64,000 nucleotides of DNA from Pseudomonas sp. v388 (GTDB lineage: Bacteria > Pseudomonadota > Gammaproteobacteria > Pseudomonadales > Pseudomonadaceae): NCBI RefSeq assembly GCF_003935425.1, contig NZ_RHQN01000005.1, positions 212,407 to 276,406 on the forward strand. Reading direction: 5' to 3'. The notes below the pieces were generated by a model. That model was not told where the DNA came from. It saw only the letters and a program-made list of their open reading frames with translations, and ran no database searches. Positions 26,418 through 39,355 of the stretch are shown here, piece by piece. How positions within the stretch are numbered: position 1 is the stretch's first letter; every line of letters begins with the position of its first letter. Made by a program: the position numbers and the translations under genes.

Positions 26418-28115
26418 ATGATCGAAAACTTCTGGAAGGATAAGTACCCATCCGGTATCTCGGCCGATATCGACCCCGACGAGTATCCCAACGTCCAGGC
26501 GGTCTTGAAGCAGTCCTGCCAGCGATTCGCCAACAAGCCCGCGTTCAGCAACCTGGGCAAGACCCTGACCTACGGCCAGCTGCACGAACTGTCCGGCGCG
26601 TTCGCCGCCTGGATCCAGCAGCACACCGACCTGCAGCCCGGCGACCGGATCGCCGTGCAGCTGCCCAATGTCCTGCAGTACCCGGTGGCCGTGTTCGGTG
26701 CCATCCGTGCCGGCCTGATCGTGGTCAACACCAACCCGCTGTACACCGCGCGGGAAATGGAACACCAATTCAATGATTCGGGCGCCAAGGCGCTGGTCTG
26801 CCTGGCGAACATGGCGCACCTGGCTGAAAAGGTGGTGCCCAAGACCCAGGTCAAGCATGTCATCGTCACTGAGGTGGCCGACCTGCTGCCGCCGCTCAAG
26901 CGCCTGTTGATCAACAGCGTCATCAAGTACGTCAAGAAGATGGTTCCGGCCTATCACCTGCCGCAGGCTTTGCGTTTCAACGATGTCATCGCCAAAGGCC
27001 GTGGCCGGCCGGTTGCCGAGGTTTCGCCGGCCGCCGGGGATGTCGCGGTGCTGCAATACACCGGCGGCACCACGGGCGTGGCCAAGGGCGCCATGCTGAC
27101 CCACCGCAACCTCATCGCCAATATGCTGCAATGCAAGGCACTGATGGGCTCCAACCTCAACGAAGGCTGCGAGATCCTGATCACGCCGCTGCCGCTGTAC
27201 CACATCTATGCCTTCACCTTTCATTGCATGGCGATGATGCTGATCGGCAACCACAACATCCTGATCAGCAACCCGCGCGACCTGCCGGCGATGGTCAAGG
27301 AACTGTCGAAGTGGAAGTTCAGCGGTTTCGTCGGCCTCAACACGCTGTTCGTGGCCCTGTGCAACAACGAGGCATTCCGCAACCTGGACTTCTCGGCCCT
27401 CAAGGTAACCCTGTCCGGCGGCATGGCGCTGCAACAGGCGGCCGCCGAGCGTTGGAAGCAGGTGACCGGCTGCGCGATCTGCGAAGGCTACGGCATGACC
27501 GAAACCAGCCCGGTGGCGACGGTCAACCCGACCCAGAAAGTGCAGATGGGCACCATCGGCATTCCCGTGCCTTCGACCCTGTGCAAGGTCATCAATGATG
27601 CTGGCCAGGAGCTGGCGTTCGGCGAAGTGGGCGAGCTGTGCATCAAGGGCCCGCAGGTCATGAAAGGCTACTGGGAACGCCAGGACGCCACCGACGAGAT
27701 TCTGGACGCCGACGGCTGGCTCAAGACCGGCGACATCGCGGTGATCCAGCCCGATGGCTACATGCGCATTGTCGACCGCAAGAAGGACATGATCCTGATT
27801 TCCGGCTTCAACGTGTACCCCAACGAGCTGGAAGACGTGCTGGCAACCCTGCCGGGCGTGCTGCAATGCGCGGCCATCGGGGTGCCGGACGAAAAGTCGG
27901 GCGAGGCGATCAAGATTTTCGTAGTGCCCAAGCCCGGCGTCACCCTGACCAAGGAACAGGTGATGGAACACATGCGCGCCAACCTGACCGGCTACAAGGT
28001 GCCGCGCAGCGTTGAGTTCCGCGACGTATTGCCGACCACCAACGTCGGCAAGATCCTGCGTCGCGAGTTGCGTGATGAAGAGCTGAAAAAGCTCAAGCAA
28101 ACGCAACCGGCCTGA
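26418..28115 (+). CDS. fadD1: Long-chain fatty acid-CoA ligase FadD1
   Basis: A 565-residue acyl-CoA synthetase with the same architecture as the preceding fadD2. It has P-loop YTGGTTGVAKGAMLTHR near residue 213, EGYGMTETSPVATVNP near 362, FACS motif DGYMRIVDRKKDMILISGFN and C-terminal GKILRRELRDEEL. ACGGAG precedes the ATG by 9 bp. In P. aeruginosa FadD1 and FadD2 differ in chain-length preference and are induced by different fatty acids. Here they are separated by 348 bp with their own likely operator, which fits separate control. Confidence 0.95.
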   Translation: MIENFWKDKYPSGISADIDPDEYPNVQAVLKQSCQRFANKPAFSNLGKTLTYGQLHELSGAFAAWIQQHTDLQPGDRIAVQLPNVLQYPVAVFGAIRAGLIVVNTNPLYTAREMEHQFNDSGAKALVCLANMAHLAEKVVPKTQVKHVIVTEVADLLPPLKRLLINSVIKYVKKMVPAYHLPQALRFNDVIAKGRGRPVAEVSPAAGDVAVLQYTGGTTGVAKGAMLTHRNLIANMLQCKALMGSNLNEGCEILITPLPLYHIYAFTFHCMAMMLIGNHNILISNPRDLPAMVKELSKWKFSGFVGLNTLFVALCNNEAFRNLDFSALKVTLSGGMALQQAAAERWKQVTGCAICEGYGMTETSPVATVNPTQKVQMGTIGIPVPSTLCKVINDAGQELAFGEVGELCIKGPQVMKGYWERQDATDEILDADGWLKTGDIAVIQPDGYMRIVDRKKDMILISGFNVYPNELEDVLATLPGVLQCAAIGVPDEKSGEAIKIFVVPKPGVTLTKEQVMEHMRANLTGYKVPRSVEFRDVLPTTNVGKILRRELRDEELKKLKQTQPA

Positions 28116-28464
28116 GGATTGTCGCGGGCTGCGCTGTTCCTGTAGCAACTGTCTTGCGATGGACTTGTGGGAGGGAGCGGGCGGCGATCCGTCTTGCTGG
28201 CGACTGCAGTGTGTCATTCACTGATGCACGAGCAGGTATGTCGCAGTCGCGAGCAAGACGGATCGCCGCCCGCTCCCTCCCACAAAGTCCGGCAACCGTT
28301 ACTCGGGTGGGAAGTTAAAACAGTTGGCTCCCTCCCACAGACCGGACGCGCGCTCCAAATCTGTAGCTGAATCGGTGGGGGCGGAACCAACCTGACGGGT
28401 CGTCGTCGTACCCGCAATCTGCGACAATCCGCGCTTGCCATTCATAAAGACTTTACGCGCCCTG
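28116..28464. other. fadD1-hrpA intergenic region
   Basis: About 349 bp without a gene. Most is a large inverted repeat (28161-28290). A further GGCTCCCTCCCACAG half-copy lies near 28326. The remainder (28340-28464) should hold the hrpA promoter; no clear boxes are seen. Confidence 0.5.
28161..28290. repeat. Large inverted repeat (REP doublet, ~46-bp arms)
   Basis: Left arm 28161-28207 and right arm 28243-28290 are near-perfect reverse complements. They share GTGGGAGGGAGCGGGCGGCG, then ATCCGTCTTGCT and GCGACTGC, with one indel and one mismatch. The GGCGGCGATCC core is a different REP flavour from most others in the window. A long cruciform or RNA hairpin is possible. Confidence 0.85.
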
Positions 28465-32376
<3,912 letters not shown>

Positions 32377-32716
32377 CGCCTAGGCTGCAGTGAACGGCGT
32401 CATGCGTCACACGCAGGCATCGGACACGTCTGCGCAGTGGTTTTGCAACCGGTGCCGAGGTGCGGTCAGCGTGTCCGGTCGGGGCGGCCGGCACCCGCGC
32501 CGATTCAGCCGAGCGTATCGGGCGGCTCGATGGCGCTAAAACAGGGCGATATGGCACACTTCGCGTCTGCATAAACAAATGTCACAAGGGCTTGGCTTCA
32601 CCCATACGGGCCGTTTTCACCTGCGTATTGGTACCTTGGTTCCAGATTGATCTGCTCGCCATGTACCGTGTCAGGACAGGTCTTTACCTGCAACGATCAA
32701 TAAGAGAGGAACGACC
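32377..32716 (+). other. hrpA-FabH-like intergenic region
   Basis: A 340-bp region in which I see no gene, REP or terminator that convinces me. It must hold the promoter of the synthase gene. The AT-richer stretch at about 32560-32710 is the likeliest place. Confidence 0.4.
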
Positions 32717-33838
32717 GTGCACAACGTCGTCATCAGCGGCACAGGCTTGTTTACCCCGGCCAACAGCATTTCCAACGAAGAGCTGGTGCAGTCTTTCAAT
32801 AGCTACGTGGCTCGCTTCAACGATGAACACGCCGCCGCCATCGAGCGCGGCGAAGTCGAGGCGCTCAGCGAGTCCAGCGCGGCTTTCATCGAAAAGGCAT
32901 CGGGCATCAAGAGCCGCTTTGTGATGGACAAGGCCGGTATCCTCGATCCGCAACGCATGAAGCCCAATCTTCCCGAGCGCACCAATGACCAGTGGTCCAT
33001 TCTCTGCGAGATGGGCGTGGCGGCCGCGCATCAGGCGCTGGAGCGCGCCGGCAGGACGGCGGCGGATATCGACGGTGTGATCGTTGCCTGCTCCAACCTG
33101 CAACGCGCGTACCCGGCGATTTCCATCGAGATCCAGGCGGCGCTCGGTGTGCAGGGGTATGGCTTTGACATGAACGTGGCCTGCTCGTCGGCGACCTTCG
33201 GCATTCAGGCGGCGTGCAACAGCGTTCAGCTGGGGCAGGCGCGGGCGATTCTGGTCATCAGCCCTGAGATCTGCACCGCGCACCTGAACTTCCGCGACCG
33301 CGACAGCCACTTCATCTTCGGCGACGGCGCAACGGCGGTGGTGGTGGAACGCGCCGACCTGGCGACCTCCGCGCAGCAGTTCGATGTGCTGGGCACCAAG
33401 CTGCTGACTCAGTTCTCCAACAACATCCGTAACAACTTCGGGTTCCTCAATCGCACCTCAGACGACGGCCAGGACGCGCCGGACAAACTCTTCGTGCAGG
33501 AAGGCCGCAAGGTGTTCCGGGAAGTGTGCCCGATGGTGGCGGAACTGATCGCCGCGCATCTGCAGGAAGCCGGCTTGAACGTCAGCGACGTGCAACGATT
33601 CTGGCTGCATCAGGCTAACCTGAGCATGAACCACCTGATCGTCAAGAAGCTGCTGGGTCGCGAGGCGACGGTCGAGGAAGCGCCGGTGATTCTCGATACC
33701 TATGCCAATACCAGCTCGGCCGGATCGGTGATCGCGTTTCACAGCTATCAGGACGATTTGCCCAGCGGCGCGTTGGGCGTGCTGAGTTCGTTCGGGGCGG
33801 GGTATTCGATTGGCAGCGTGATTTTGCGCAAGCGTTGA
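32717..33838 (+). CDS. 3-oxoacyl-ACP synthase III family protein
   Basis: A 373-residue thiolase-fold condensing enzyme. The GTG start follows AAGAGAGGA. The Cys-His-Asn triad is present: Cys156 in NVACSSATF, His298 in WLHQAN and Asn331 in YANTSSAGS. The long N terminus and TSDDGQDAPDKLFVQEGRK insert differ from housekeeping FabH. P. aeruginosa PA3286, in the corresponding region, is reported to condense octanoyl-CoA from beta-oxidation with malonyl-ACP. Position and sequence type suggest the same shunt here, downstream of the fatty-acid activation cluster. Orthology is inferred. Confidence 0.85.
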   Translation: MHNVVISGTGLFTPANSISNEELVQSFNSYVARFNDEHAAAIERGEVEALSESSAAFIEKASGIKSRFVMDKAGILDPQRMKPNLPERTNDQWSILCEMGVAAAHQALERAGRTAADIDGVIVACSNLQRAYPAISIEIQAALGVQGYGFDMNVACSSATFGIQAACNSVQLGQARAILVISPEICTAHLNFRDRDSHFIFGDGATAVVVERADLATSAQQFDVLGTKLLTQFSNNIRNNFGFLNRTSDDGQDAPDKLFVQEGRKVFREVCPMVAELIAAHLQEAGLNVSDVQRFWLHQANLSMNHLIVKKLLGREATVEEAPVILDTYANTSSAGSVIAFHSYQDDLPSGALGVLSSFGAGYSIGSVILRKR

Positions 33839-33900
33839 AGACGTGTAGCAGCTGATTTTGTGGGAGAGGCCCGGGCGGCGCTCCTACAGAGCCTTACGAC

Positions 33901-33967
33901 ACAAAAAAGCCCGGCGCCAGCCTGTCGAACGGATGATGGGGATCCGACAGGCCAACGCCGAGCTTGA
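33901..33967 (-). terminator. Terminator of the porin gene
   Basis: On the minus strand an imperfect long stem (AAGCTCGGCG.. with ..CGCCGGGCTT, and GCCTGTCGG with CGACAGGC) ends in a run of T residues at 33908-33903. It lies 21 bp after the porin stop codon and faces the FabH-like gene. Confidence 0.7.
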
Positions 33968-33987
33968 GTGCCTTGCGGCGGTGTGGC

Positions 33988-35277
33988 TTAGAATTTCACT
34001 TCGGCATCCACTTGCAGGATGTCGGCATCTGCGTCACGGCGGCTGCTGGTCACGTAGTCCGACGTTGCCATCAGGTAGGCCGCGCCAATCGAGAAGTTCT
34101 TGTCGATGTCGTAGCCGACCTTGAACTTGTGGCCGCGTGAACCGGTTTTGCCCAGGGCGAAGTCGGAGTCGGCGAAGCCTGCAACCACTGCGTTACGCTG
34201 CACGTCGCGATAGTTGTAGTCGAACTTCAACTCCCAGACCTTGGTCTTGAAACCGGCCAGCCAGGCAGTGTCCTGGTCGTCGATGGCTTCGTCGTTGACC
34301 ACGTACTGGCCATAGACAGACAGCGGCAACGGCAGGCCACTGATGTCCAGTTGACCGAAACCTTCATACAGACGGAATTCGCCGCCAGGCGTGTTGCCAC
34401 CCGACGCGCGGTTAGCCACGGCACCGGTTGTGGTCGCCACCAGTTGGCCGTCCGAATCGCCGTCGAAGCCATACACGCTACCGCCGACGGTCAGGCTCAG
34501 GTTGTCGGTTGCGGCGATCTTGGCGCCCAGCTGGCCTGCGTACATGCGCAGGTCGTTCTTGAACTGAACGCCGTCACCGTCGACGTTATCCTCAAGGGTG
34601 TAGTAGCCGGCGCTACCGAACAGTTCGGTCTTGCCTGCCAGCGGCAGTTTGTAGGTCAGAGCCAGACCTTCGGGGTTGATATCGCTGTCCCAGATCATGT
34701 CGCCCATGCTGGTCCACGGCTGGTTCATCTTGCCGCCGATGATGTGCAGGTTCTTGACCGCGTCCGGGTGGTAGTCGATGTAACCCAGGTCCAGCCACAG
34801 TTGCTTCTTCTCGAAGCGACCGTCCAGGTCCTGGTTGGTGGAGCGGGAATCTGCACCGCCGCCGGAGGCGATACGGATGCCTGCGTCTACCTGTGGGTTG
34901 ATCTCGGTGTAGGCACCGATACGCGCACGGATGCGCTGACGGTTTTTGTCGATACCGCCGTCGGCCGATTCGCCCTCGACGTTGACGTTTTCCTGACGCA
35001 GGCGAATGTCGCCTTTGATCTGGGTCTTGGCGGCCCAGGCGATTTTCTTCTCGAAGTCGCTCATGGTCTGGGATTTGGCTGTTTGTGCGGCTGCGGCAGC
35101 CTGCTGATCTTTCGCCAGCTCGGTTTGCAGTTCAGCGTACTGGGCCTGGTTGATGGAACCGTTGGCGCGCAGCATCTCAAGCAGTTTTGCGTCTACTGCG
35201 GCGCTGGCCGGAAGACTCATGGCCAGAGCCAGGCCACCAAGAACGGCAGCCGCAGTACGGGTATAGACAGGACGCAT
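33988..35277 (-). CDS. Putative outer-membrane porin (Porin_5 type)
   Basis: A 429-residue secreted beta-barrel protein. The ATG at 35277 follows GGAGAT and opens a signal peptide ending ASA near residue 27. Residues ~28-75 form a short coiled coil (LLEMLRANGSINQAQYAELQ), as in periplasmic trimer-forming porins. The rest alternates polar and hydrophobic residues and ends in VDAEVKF with the terminal Phe required by the Bam machinery. The match is to the putative-porin family PF16930. Substrate unknown. The 270-bp upstream region carries a palindrome that may control it. Confidence 0.8.
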   Translation of the reverse strand: MRPVYTRTAAAVLGGLALAMSLPASAAVDAKLLEMLRANGSINQAQYAELQTELAKDQQAAAAAQTAKSQTMSDFEKKIAWAAKTQIKGDIRLRQENVNVEGESADGGIDKNRQRIRARIGAYTEINPQVDAGIRIASGGGADSRSTNQDLDGRFEKKQLWLDLGYIDYHPDAVKNLHIIGGKMNQPWTSMGDMIWDSDINPEGLALTYKLPLAGKTELFGSAGYYTLEDNVDGDGVQFKNDLRMYAGQLGAKIAATDNLSLTVGGSVYGFDGDSDGQLVATTTGAVANRASGGNTPGGEFRLYEGFGQLDISGLPLPLSVYGQYVVNDEAIDDQDTAWLAGFKTKVWELKFDYNYRDVQRNAVVAGFADSDFALGKTGSRGHKFKVGYDIDKNFSIGAAYLMATSDYVTSSRRDADADILQVDAEVKF

Positions 35278-35421
35278 ATCAATCTCCACTACATAAGCAG
35301 GTGGTTTTCGCCACCCGGCAGATTTGTCCCTCATCGGGACACCCCATCAAGGACCAAAGGCCCCTGGTTCAAAACAGGCGCCAGTATTGCGGCCGGTCAT
35401 GACAGGGAAGTGGCAAAGTAG

Positions 35422-35437
35422 TGTCATGTCGATGACA
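35422..35437. promoter_or_regulatory. Palindrome between divergent porin and COG3146 genes
   Basis: TGTCAT-GTCG-ATGACA is a perfect 6-bp-arm inverted repeat. A further TCATGACA lies 24 bp before it. Position between two divergent starts (145 bp and 111 bp away) suggests an operator, possibly of a GntR-type protein. Confidence 0.35.
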
Positions 35438-35547
35438 ATGCGTTTTCCCGGGAACCCTTGATCTAGAGCGGTTGTATTCGCCGGGGCGTGAACAATGTGC
35501 GTCGATGAGTAATACTCGGCGCACCGCTTGCCTACTTGGGGAAACAT

Positions 35548-36672
35548 ATGTCCGTGCAGATCGTCGACCGCTTGAGCAGCGTTCCGGGCGCCCAGTGGGA
35601 CGCCCTGGTGACCGATGCCCAGCCTTTTCTGCGCCACGCTTTTCTCAGCGCGCTGGAAGACAGCGGCAGCCTTGGGCCGCGGTCCGGCTGGCGGGCCGAG
35701 CATGTGCTCAGCTATGAAGACGATCGACTGGTCGCGGCCTTGCCGGCGTATCGTAAATGGCACTCTTATGGCGAGTACGTGTTCGATCACGGCTGGGCCG
35801 ATGCTTGCCGTCGTGCCGGCATCGCCTACTACCCCAAGCTGCTGGTGGCGGTGCCGTTCAGCCCGGTCAGCGGCTCGCGCGTGCTGTGTGCGACGGCCGA
35901 GGGCGGCGTGCAACTGCTGCAAGGGTTGCCGGGGTATCTGCACAGCGAAGGGCTGTCCAGTGCTCATGTGAACTTCACCGATCCGGCTGCCGATGCGCTG
36001 CTGGCCGAACAGCCGGGTTGGTTGCCACGCATCGGTTGCCAGTTTCATTGGCATAACCGGGGTTACCGGGATTTTCAGGACTTTCTCGACGTCTTGAGTT
36101 CGCGCAAACGCAAGCAGATGCGCAAGGAGCGCGAGCAAGTGGCAGGCCAAGGCTTCGAGTTCGAGTGGCTGGAAGGTCAGCAGATGAACGAGGTGTTGTG
36201 GGACTTTGTATATGCCTGCTATTCGAACACCTACGAGGTGCGTGGTCAGGCGCCGTACCTGACGCGGGAATTCTTCAGCCTGCTGGCCGAGCGCATGCCC
36301 GAATCCATTCGCGTGGTGCTGGCTCGTCAGGGCACGCGTCCGGTGGCGATGGCCTTCAGCCTGATCGGCGGCGATAGTTTCTACGGGCGGTACTGGGGCT
36401 GCCTTGCCGAGTTCGACCGGCTGCATTTCGAGACCTGTTTCTATCAGGGCATGGATTACGCCATTGCCAACGGCCTGCAACGCTTCGACGCCGGCGCCCA
36501 GGGCGAGCACAAGCTGATCCGTGGCTTTGAACCGCAGATCACCCGGTCATGGCATTACCTGACGCATCCGGGTCTGAAAGATGCGGTGAGTGATTTTCTG
36601 GAGCAGGAACGCGTCGGCGTGTTGGCGTATGCCGAAGAGGCGCGGGGGGCGTTGCCGTATCGGCAGGGGTGA
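35548..36672 (+). CDS. COG3146 protein (FemAB/GNAT-like)
   Basis: A 374-residue cytosolic protein. GGGGAAAC precedes the ATG at 35548; TTG 35536 is less likely. The sequence RKRKQMRKEREQV near residue 186, the long acetyltransferase-like core (VVLARQGTRPVAMAFSLIGGDSFYGRYWG) and RFDAGAQGEHKLIRGFEP near the end match COG3146, described as a peptidogalycan biosynthesis-like family related to FemAB and GNAT folds. No substrate is proven. It converges on an ABC exporter over a short palindrome. Confidence 0.8.
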   Translation: MSVQIVDRLSSVPGAQWDALVTDAQPFLRHAFLSALEDSGSLGPRSGWRAEHVLSYEDDRLVAALPAYRKWHSYGEYVFDHGWADACRRAGIAYYPKLLVAVPFSPVSGSRVLCATAEGGVQLLQGLPGYLHSEGLSSAHVNFTDPAADALLAEQPGWLPRIGCQFHWHNRGYRDFQDFLDVLSSRKRKQMRKEREQVAGQGFEFEWLEGQQMNEVLWDFVYACYSNTYEVRGQAPYLTREFFSLLAERMPESIRVVLARQGTRPVAMAFSLIGGDSFYGRYWGCLAEFDRLHFETCFYQGMDYAIANGLQRFDAGAQGEHKLIRGFEPQITRSWHYLTHPGLKDAVSDFLEQERVGVLAYAEEARGALPYRQG

Positions 36673-36684
36673 CGAAACCGAGCC

Positions 36685-36705
36685 GTGGGAGCGGTCCGCT
36701 CCCAC
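36685..36705. terminator. Palindrome between convergent genes
   Basis: GTGGGAGCGG and CCGCTCCCAC arms with one base between them, 12 bp after the COG3146 stop. It looks like a degenerate REP and may serve as a terminator; there is no T run. Confidence 0.45.
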
Positions 36706-36736
36706 ATACTAATCTGCTCCCAGGGGTATTGGTTCC

Positions 36737-38569
36737 TCAATCCACCCCGACAAACCCACCCGTCTGATGCTGCCACAGCCGCGCATACAACCCACCATGG
36801 GCCAGCAGTTCGGCATGGCTGCCCATTTCCGCGATGCGGCCTTTTTCCAGGACGACCAGGCGGTCCATCCGGGCGATGGTCGAAAGCCGGTGGGCGATGG
36901 CGATGACGGTCTTGCCTTGCATCAGGGTCTCCAGGCTTTCCTGAATCGCTGCCTCGACCTCCGAATCCAGTGCCGAAGTGGCTTCGTCCATGATCAGAAT
37001 CGGCGCGTCCTTGAGCAGCACCCGAGTGATCGCGATGCGCTGGCGCTGGCCGCCGGACAGCTTCACGCCGCGCTCGCCGACATGAGCATCGAAACCGGTG
37101 CGGCCTTCGGAGTCCGACAGCAACGGAATGAACTCATCGGCCCGCGCCTTGCGCACCGAATCCCAGAGCTGCTCGTCGGTGGCGTCTGGATTGCCGTACA
37201 ACAGGTTGTCGCGGATCGAGCGATGCAGCAGCGAGGTGTCCTGAGTGATCATGCCGATCTGGGCGCGCAGGCTTTCCTGGGTCACTTCGGCAATGTCCTG
37301 CCCATCGATGAGAATTCGCCCGGCCTGCACGTCGTACATGCGCAGCAGCAAGTTCACCAACGTGGATTTGCCCGCGCCCGACGGCCCAATCAGGCCGATC
37401 TTCTCGCCCGGTTTGATATCCAGGTTCAGGTTGTGGATGATCCCGCCGCCGCTGCCATAGCCGAAATCCACGCCGTCGAAGCGCACGCCGCCCTTGTCGA
37501 TGATCAGGTTTGGCGCCGCCGGTCTGTCGGTGATGCTGACCGGCTGGGCAATGCTTTCCAGGCCGTCCTGGACCGTGCCGATGTTCTCGAATATGCCGTT
37601 GACCACCCACATGATCCAGCCGGACATGTTGACGATGCGCACCACCAGGCCGGTCGCCAGGGCGATGGCACCCAGCGAAATCATCGATTCGGTCCACAGC
37701 CACAACGCCAGGCCCGTGGTGCTGACGATCAGCACGCCGTTCATGGAGGTGATCACCGTATCCATGGAAGTCACGACGCGGCCGGCCAGCTGGCTTTTCA
37801 CGGTGCTGTCGTGCATGGCTTCCCGAGCATATTTCTGCTCGTAGTCGGTGTGGGCGAACAGCTTGAGGGTGGTGATGTTGGTGTAGCCGTCGACGATGCG
37901 GCCCATCAGTTTGGAGCGGGCATCGGATGAGACCACCGAGCGCTGCTTGACCCTGGGCACGAAATACATCAGCGACAGGATGTAGGCAATGATCCACACC
38001 CCCAGCGGGATCATCAGCCGCCAGTCCGCCTCGGCGAACAGCACCATGGCGCTTATCGAATAGATCAGCACGTGCCACAGCGCGTCCACCGCTTGTACGG
38101 CGGAGTCGCGCAGCGAGTTGCCGGTCTGCATGATGCGCTGGGCAATGCGGCCGGCGAAGTCGTTCTGGAAGAAATTGATGCTCTGCTTGAGCACGTAGTT
38201 GTGGTTCTGCCAGCGGATCAGGTTGGTCATGCCGGGGCTGATGGTCTGATGCACGAGCAGGTCATGCAGGCCGACGAAAATCGGCCGCAGAACCACAGTC
38301 ACGACCACCATCCAGATCAGTTCGCTGGCGTGGACGCTGAAGAAATCCTTGGCCGGTGTGGTCTGGGTCAGGTCGATGATGCGGCTCAGGTAACTGAACA
38401 GCGCTACTTCGATCAGCGAGGCGATCAGGCCCACCACCAACAGGGCGGTGAAACTTGGCCACACCTGACGCAGGTAGTAGAGATAGAACGCGAAAACGGT
38501 GTTGGGCGGGGAGGCGGTAGGAGCGTCTCGGAAAGTATCAATCAGCTGTTCAAAACGACGATAAAGCAT
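36737..38569 (-). CDS. ABC exporter (fused permease-ATPase)
   Basis: A 610-residue inner-membrane half-exporter that should work as a homodimer. Residues 1-340 form the six-helix ABC_membrane domain. The ATPase domain follows, with Walker A GPSGAGKST near residue 392, signature KLSGGQRQRIAIT near 497, Walker B ILIMDEATSALD and a switch His (IAIAHRLST). It resembles MsbA-like multidrug or lipid exporters, but the substrate cannot be told. It lies about 100 bp downstream of ppiA on the same strand, with a hairpin between. Confidence 0.9.
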   Translation of the reverse strand: MLYRRFEQLIDTFRDAPTASPPNTVFAFYLYYLRQVWPSFTALLVVGLIASLIEVALFSYLSRIIDLTQTTPAKDFFSVHASELIWMVVVTVVLRPIFVGLHDLLVHQTISPGMTNLIRWQNHNYVLKQSINFFQNDFAGRIAQRIMQTGNSLRDSAVQAVDALWHVLIYSISAMVLFAEADWRLMIPLGVWIIAYILSLMYFVPRVKQRSVVSSDARSKLMGRIVDGYTNITTLKLFAHTDYEQKYAREAMHDSTVKSQLAGRVVTSMDTVITSMNGVLIVSTTGLALWLWTESMISLGAIALATGLVVRIVNMSGWIMWVVNGIFENIGTVQDGLESIAQPVSITDRPAAPNLIIDKGGVRFDGVDFGYGSGGGIIHNLNLDIKPGEKIGLIGPSGAGKSTLVNLLLRMYDVQAGRILIDGQDIAEVTQESLRAQIGMITQDTSLLHRSIRDNLLYGNPDATDEQLWDSVRKARADEFIPLLSDSEGRTGFDAHVGERGVKLSGGQRQRIAITRVLLKDAPILIMDEATSALDSEVEAAIQESLETLMQGKTVIAIAHRLSTIARMDRLVVLEKGRIAEMGSHAELLAHGGLYARLWQHQTGGFVGVD

Positions 38570-38623
38570 TGGCTGTGACGCCCACGGCAGCGGGCTCTCC
38601 TTGATGGGTGAGGCTCTCCCGAA

Positions 38624-38659
38624 CAGGGCGCATGAAACCGCCAGGCTTCATGCGCCCTG
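38624..38659 (-). terminator. Hairpin after ppiA
   Basis: CAGGGCGCATGAA and TTCATGCGCCCTG form a perfect 13-bp stem around a 10-nt loop, 10 bp after the cyclophilin stop. No T run follows, so it may be a terminator or an RNA-stabilising hairpin. Confidence 0.5.
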
Positions 38660-38668
38660 CTGACTCGA

Positions 38669-39232
38669 TCAGTCGACGCGCTTGGCCGACTTGATCAGGA
38701 TCGGGTCGACAGGCACGTTCTGCATGCCTTTTTGCGTGGTGGTCTGGGCGTTGACGATCTGGTCTACCACGTCCATGCCCTTGACCACCTTGCCGAACAC
38801 CGCGTAACCGTAGTCACGCACGCCGTTGTCGAGCATGGCGTTGTCATTGGTGTTGATGAAGAACTGGCTGGTGGCCGAGTTGACGTCGGACGTCCGGGCC
38901 ATGGCGATGGTGCCACGCACGTTGTGCAGACCGTTTTGCGCTTCGTTCTTGATCGGGTCCTTGGTCGGCTTCTGCATCATGTACTGAGTGAAGCCGCCAC
39001 CCTGGACCATGAAGCCCGGAATCACGCGGTGAAAGATGGTGTTGTTGTAGAAACCGCTGTCGACATAGCCCAGAAAGTTCTGGGTGCTGACCGGCGCCTT
39101 GGTGTCAGCCAGTTCCAGCTCGATTTCGCCGAAGCTGGTGTTGATCAACACATGGGTGGCCTTTTCCGGCGCAGCCATCAGGTTGGCGGCGAACAATACG
39201 GAACAGGCGGCGAGGGCGACTTTTTTCAACAT
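38669..39232 (-). CDS. ppiA: Periplasmic peptidyl-prolyl cis-trans isomerase A
   Basis: A 187-residue cyclophilin. A signal peptide ([21 protein letters not shown]) directs it to the periplasm. Cyclophilin signatures are [29 protein letters not shown] (active-site Arg in FHRV), RGTIAMART and FFINTNDN. Length and bacterial insert are as in E. coli PpiA. It assists folding of exported proteins at proline bonds. Its upstream neighbour on the same strand is an unrelated hydrolase 123 bp away. Confidence 0.93.
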   Translation of the reverse strand: MLKKVALAACSVLFAANLMAAPEKATHVLINTSFGEIELELADTKAPVSTQNFLGYVDSGFYNNTIFHRVIPGFMVQGGGFTQYMMQKPTKDPIKNEAQNGLHNVRGTIAMARTSDVNSATSQFFINTNDNAMLDNGVRDYGYAVFGKVVKGMDVVDQIVNAQTTTQKGMQNVPVDPILIKSAKRVD

Positions 39233-39355
39233 GAGGCATCAAGTCCTTCGGTGGTGGTATCGACTATGACCGGCAAGCAAACCACGTTTGGCATTCTTTG
39301 CCCAGCGTGATCGAGCCGTGCCCATACAACATGAAAAACAGACTGCACGCGGGGT

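Noticed and set aside
24360-28217. Two long minus-strand frames opposite fadD2 and fadD1
   Set aside because: Both copy the codon pattern of the paralogous fadD genes. Their resemblance to each other follows from the fadD similarity.
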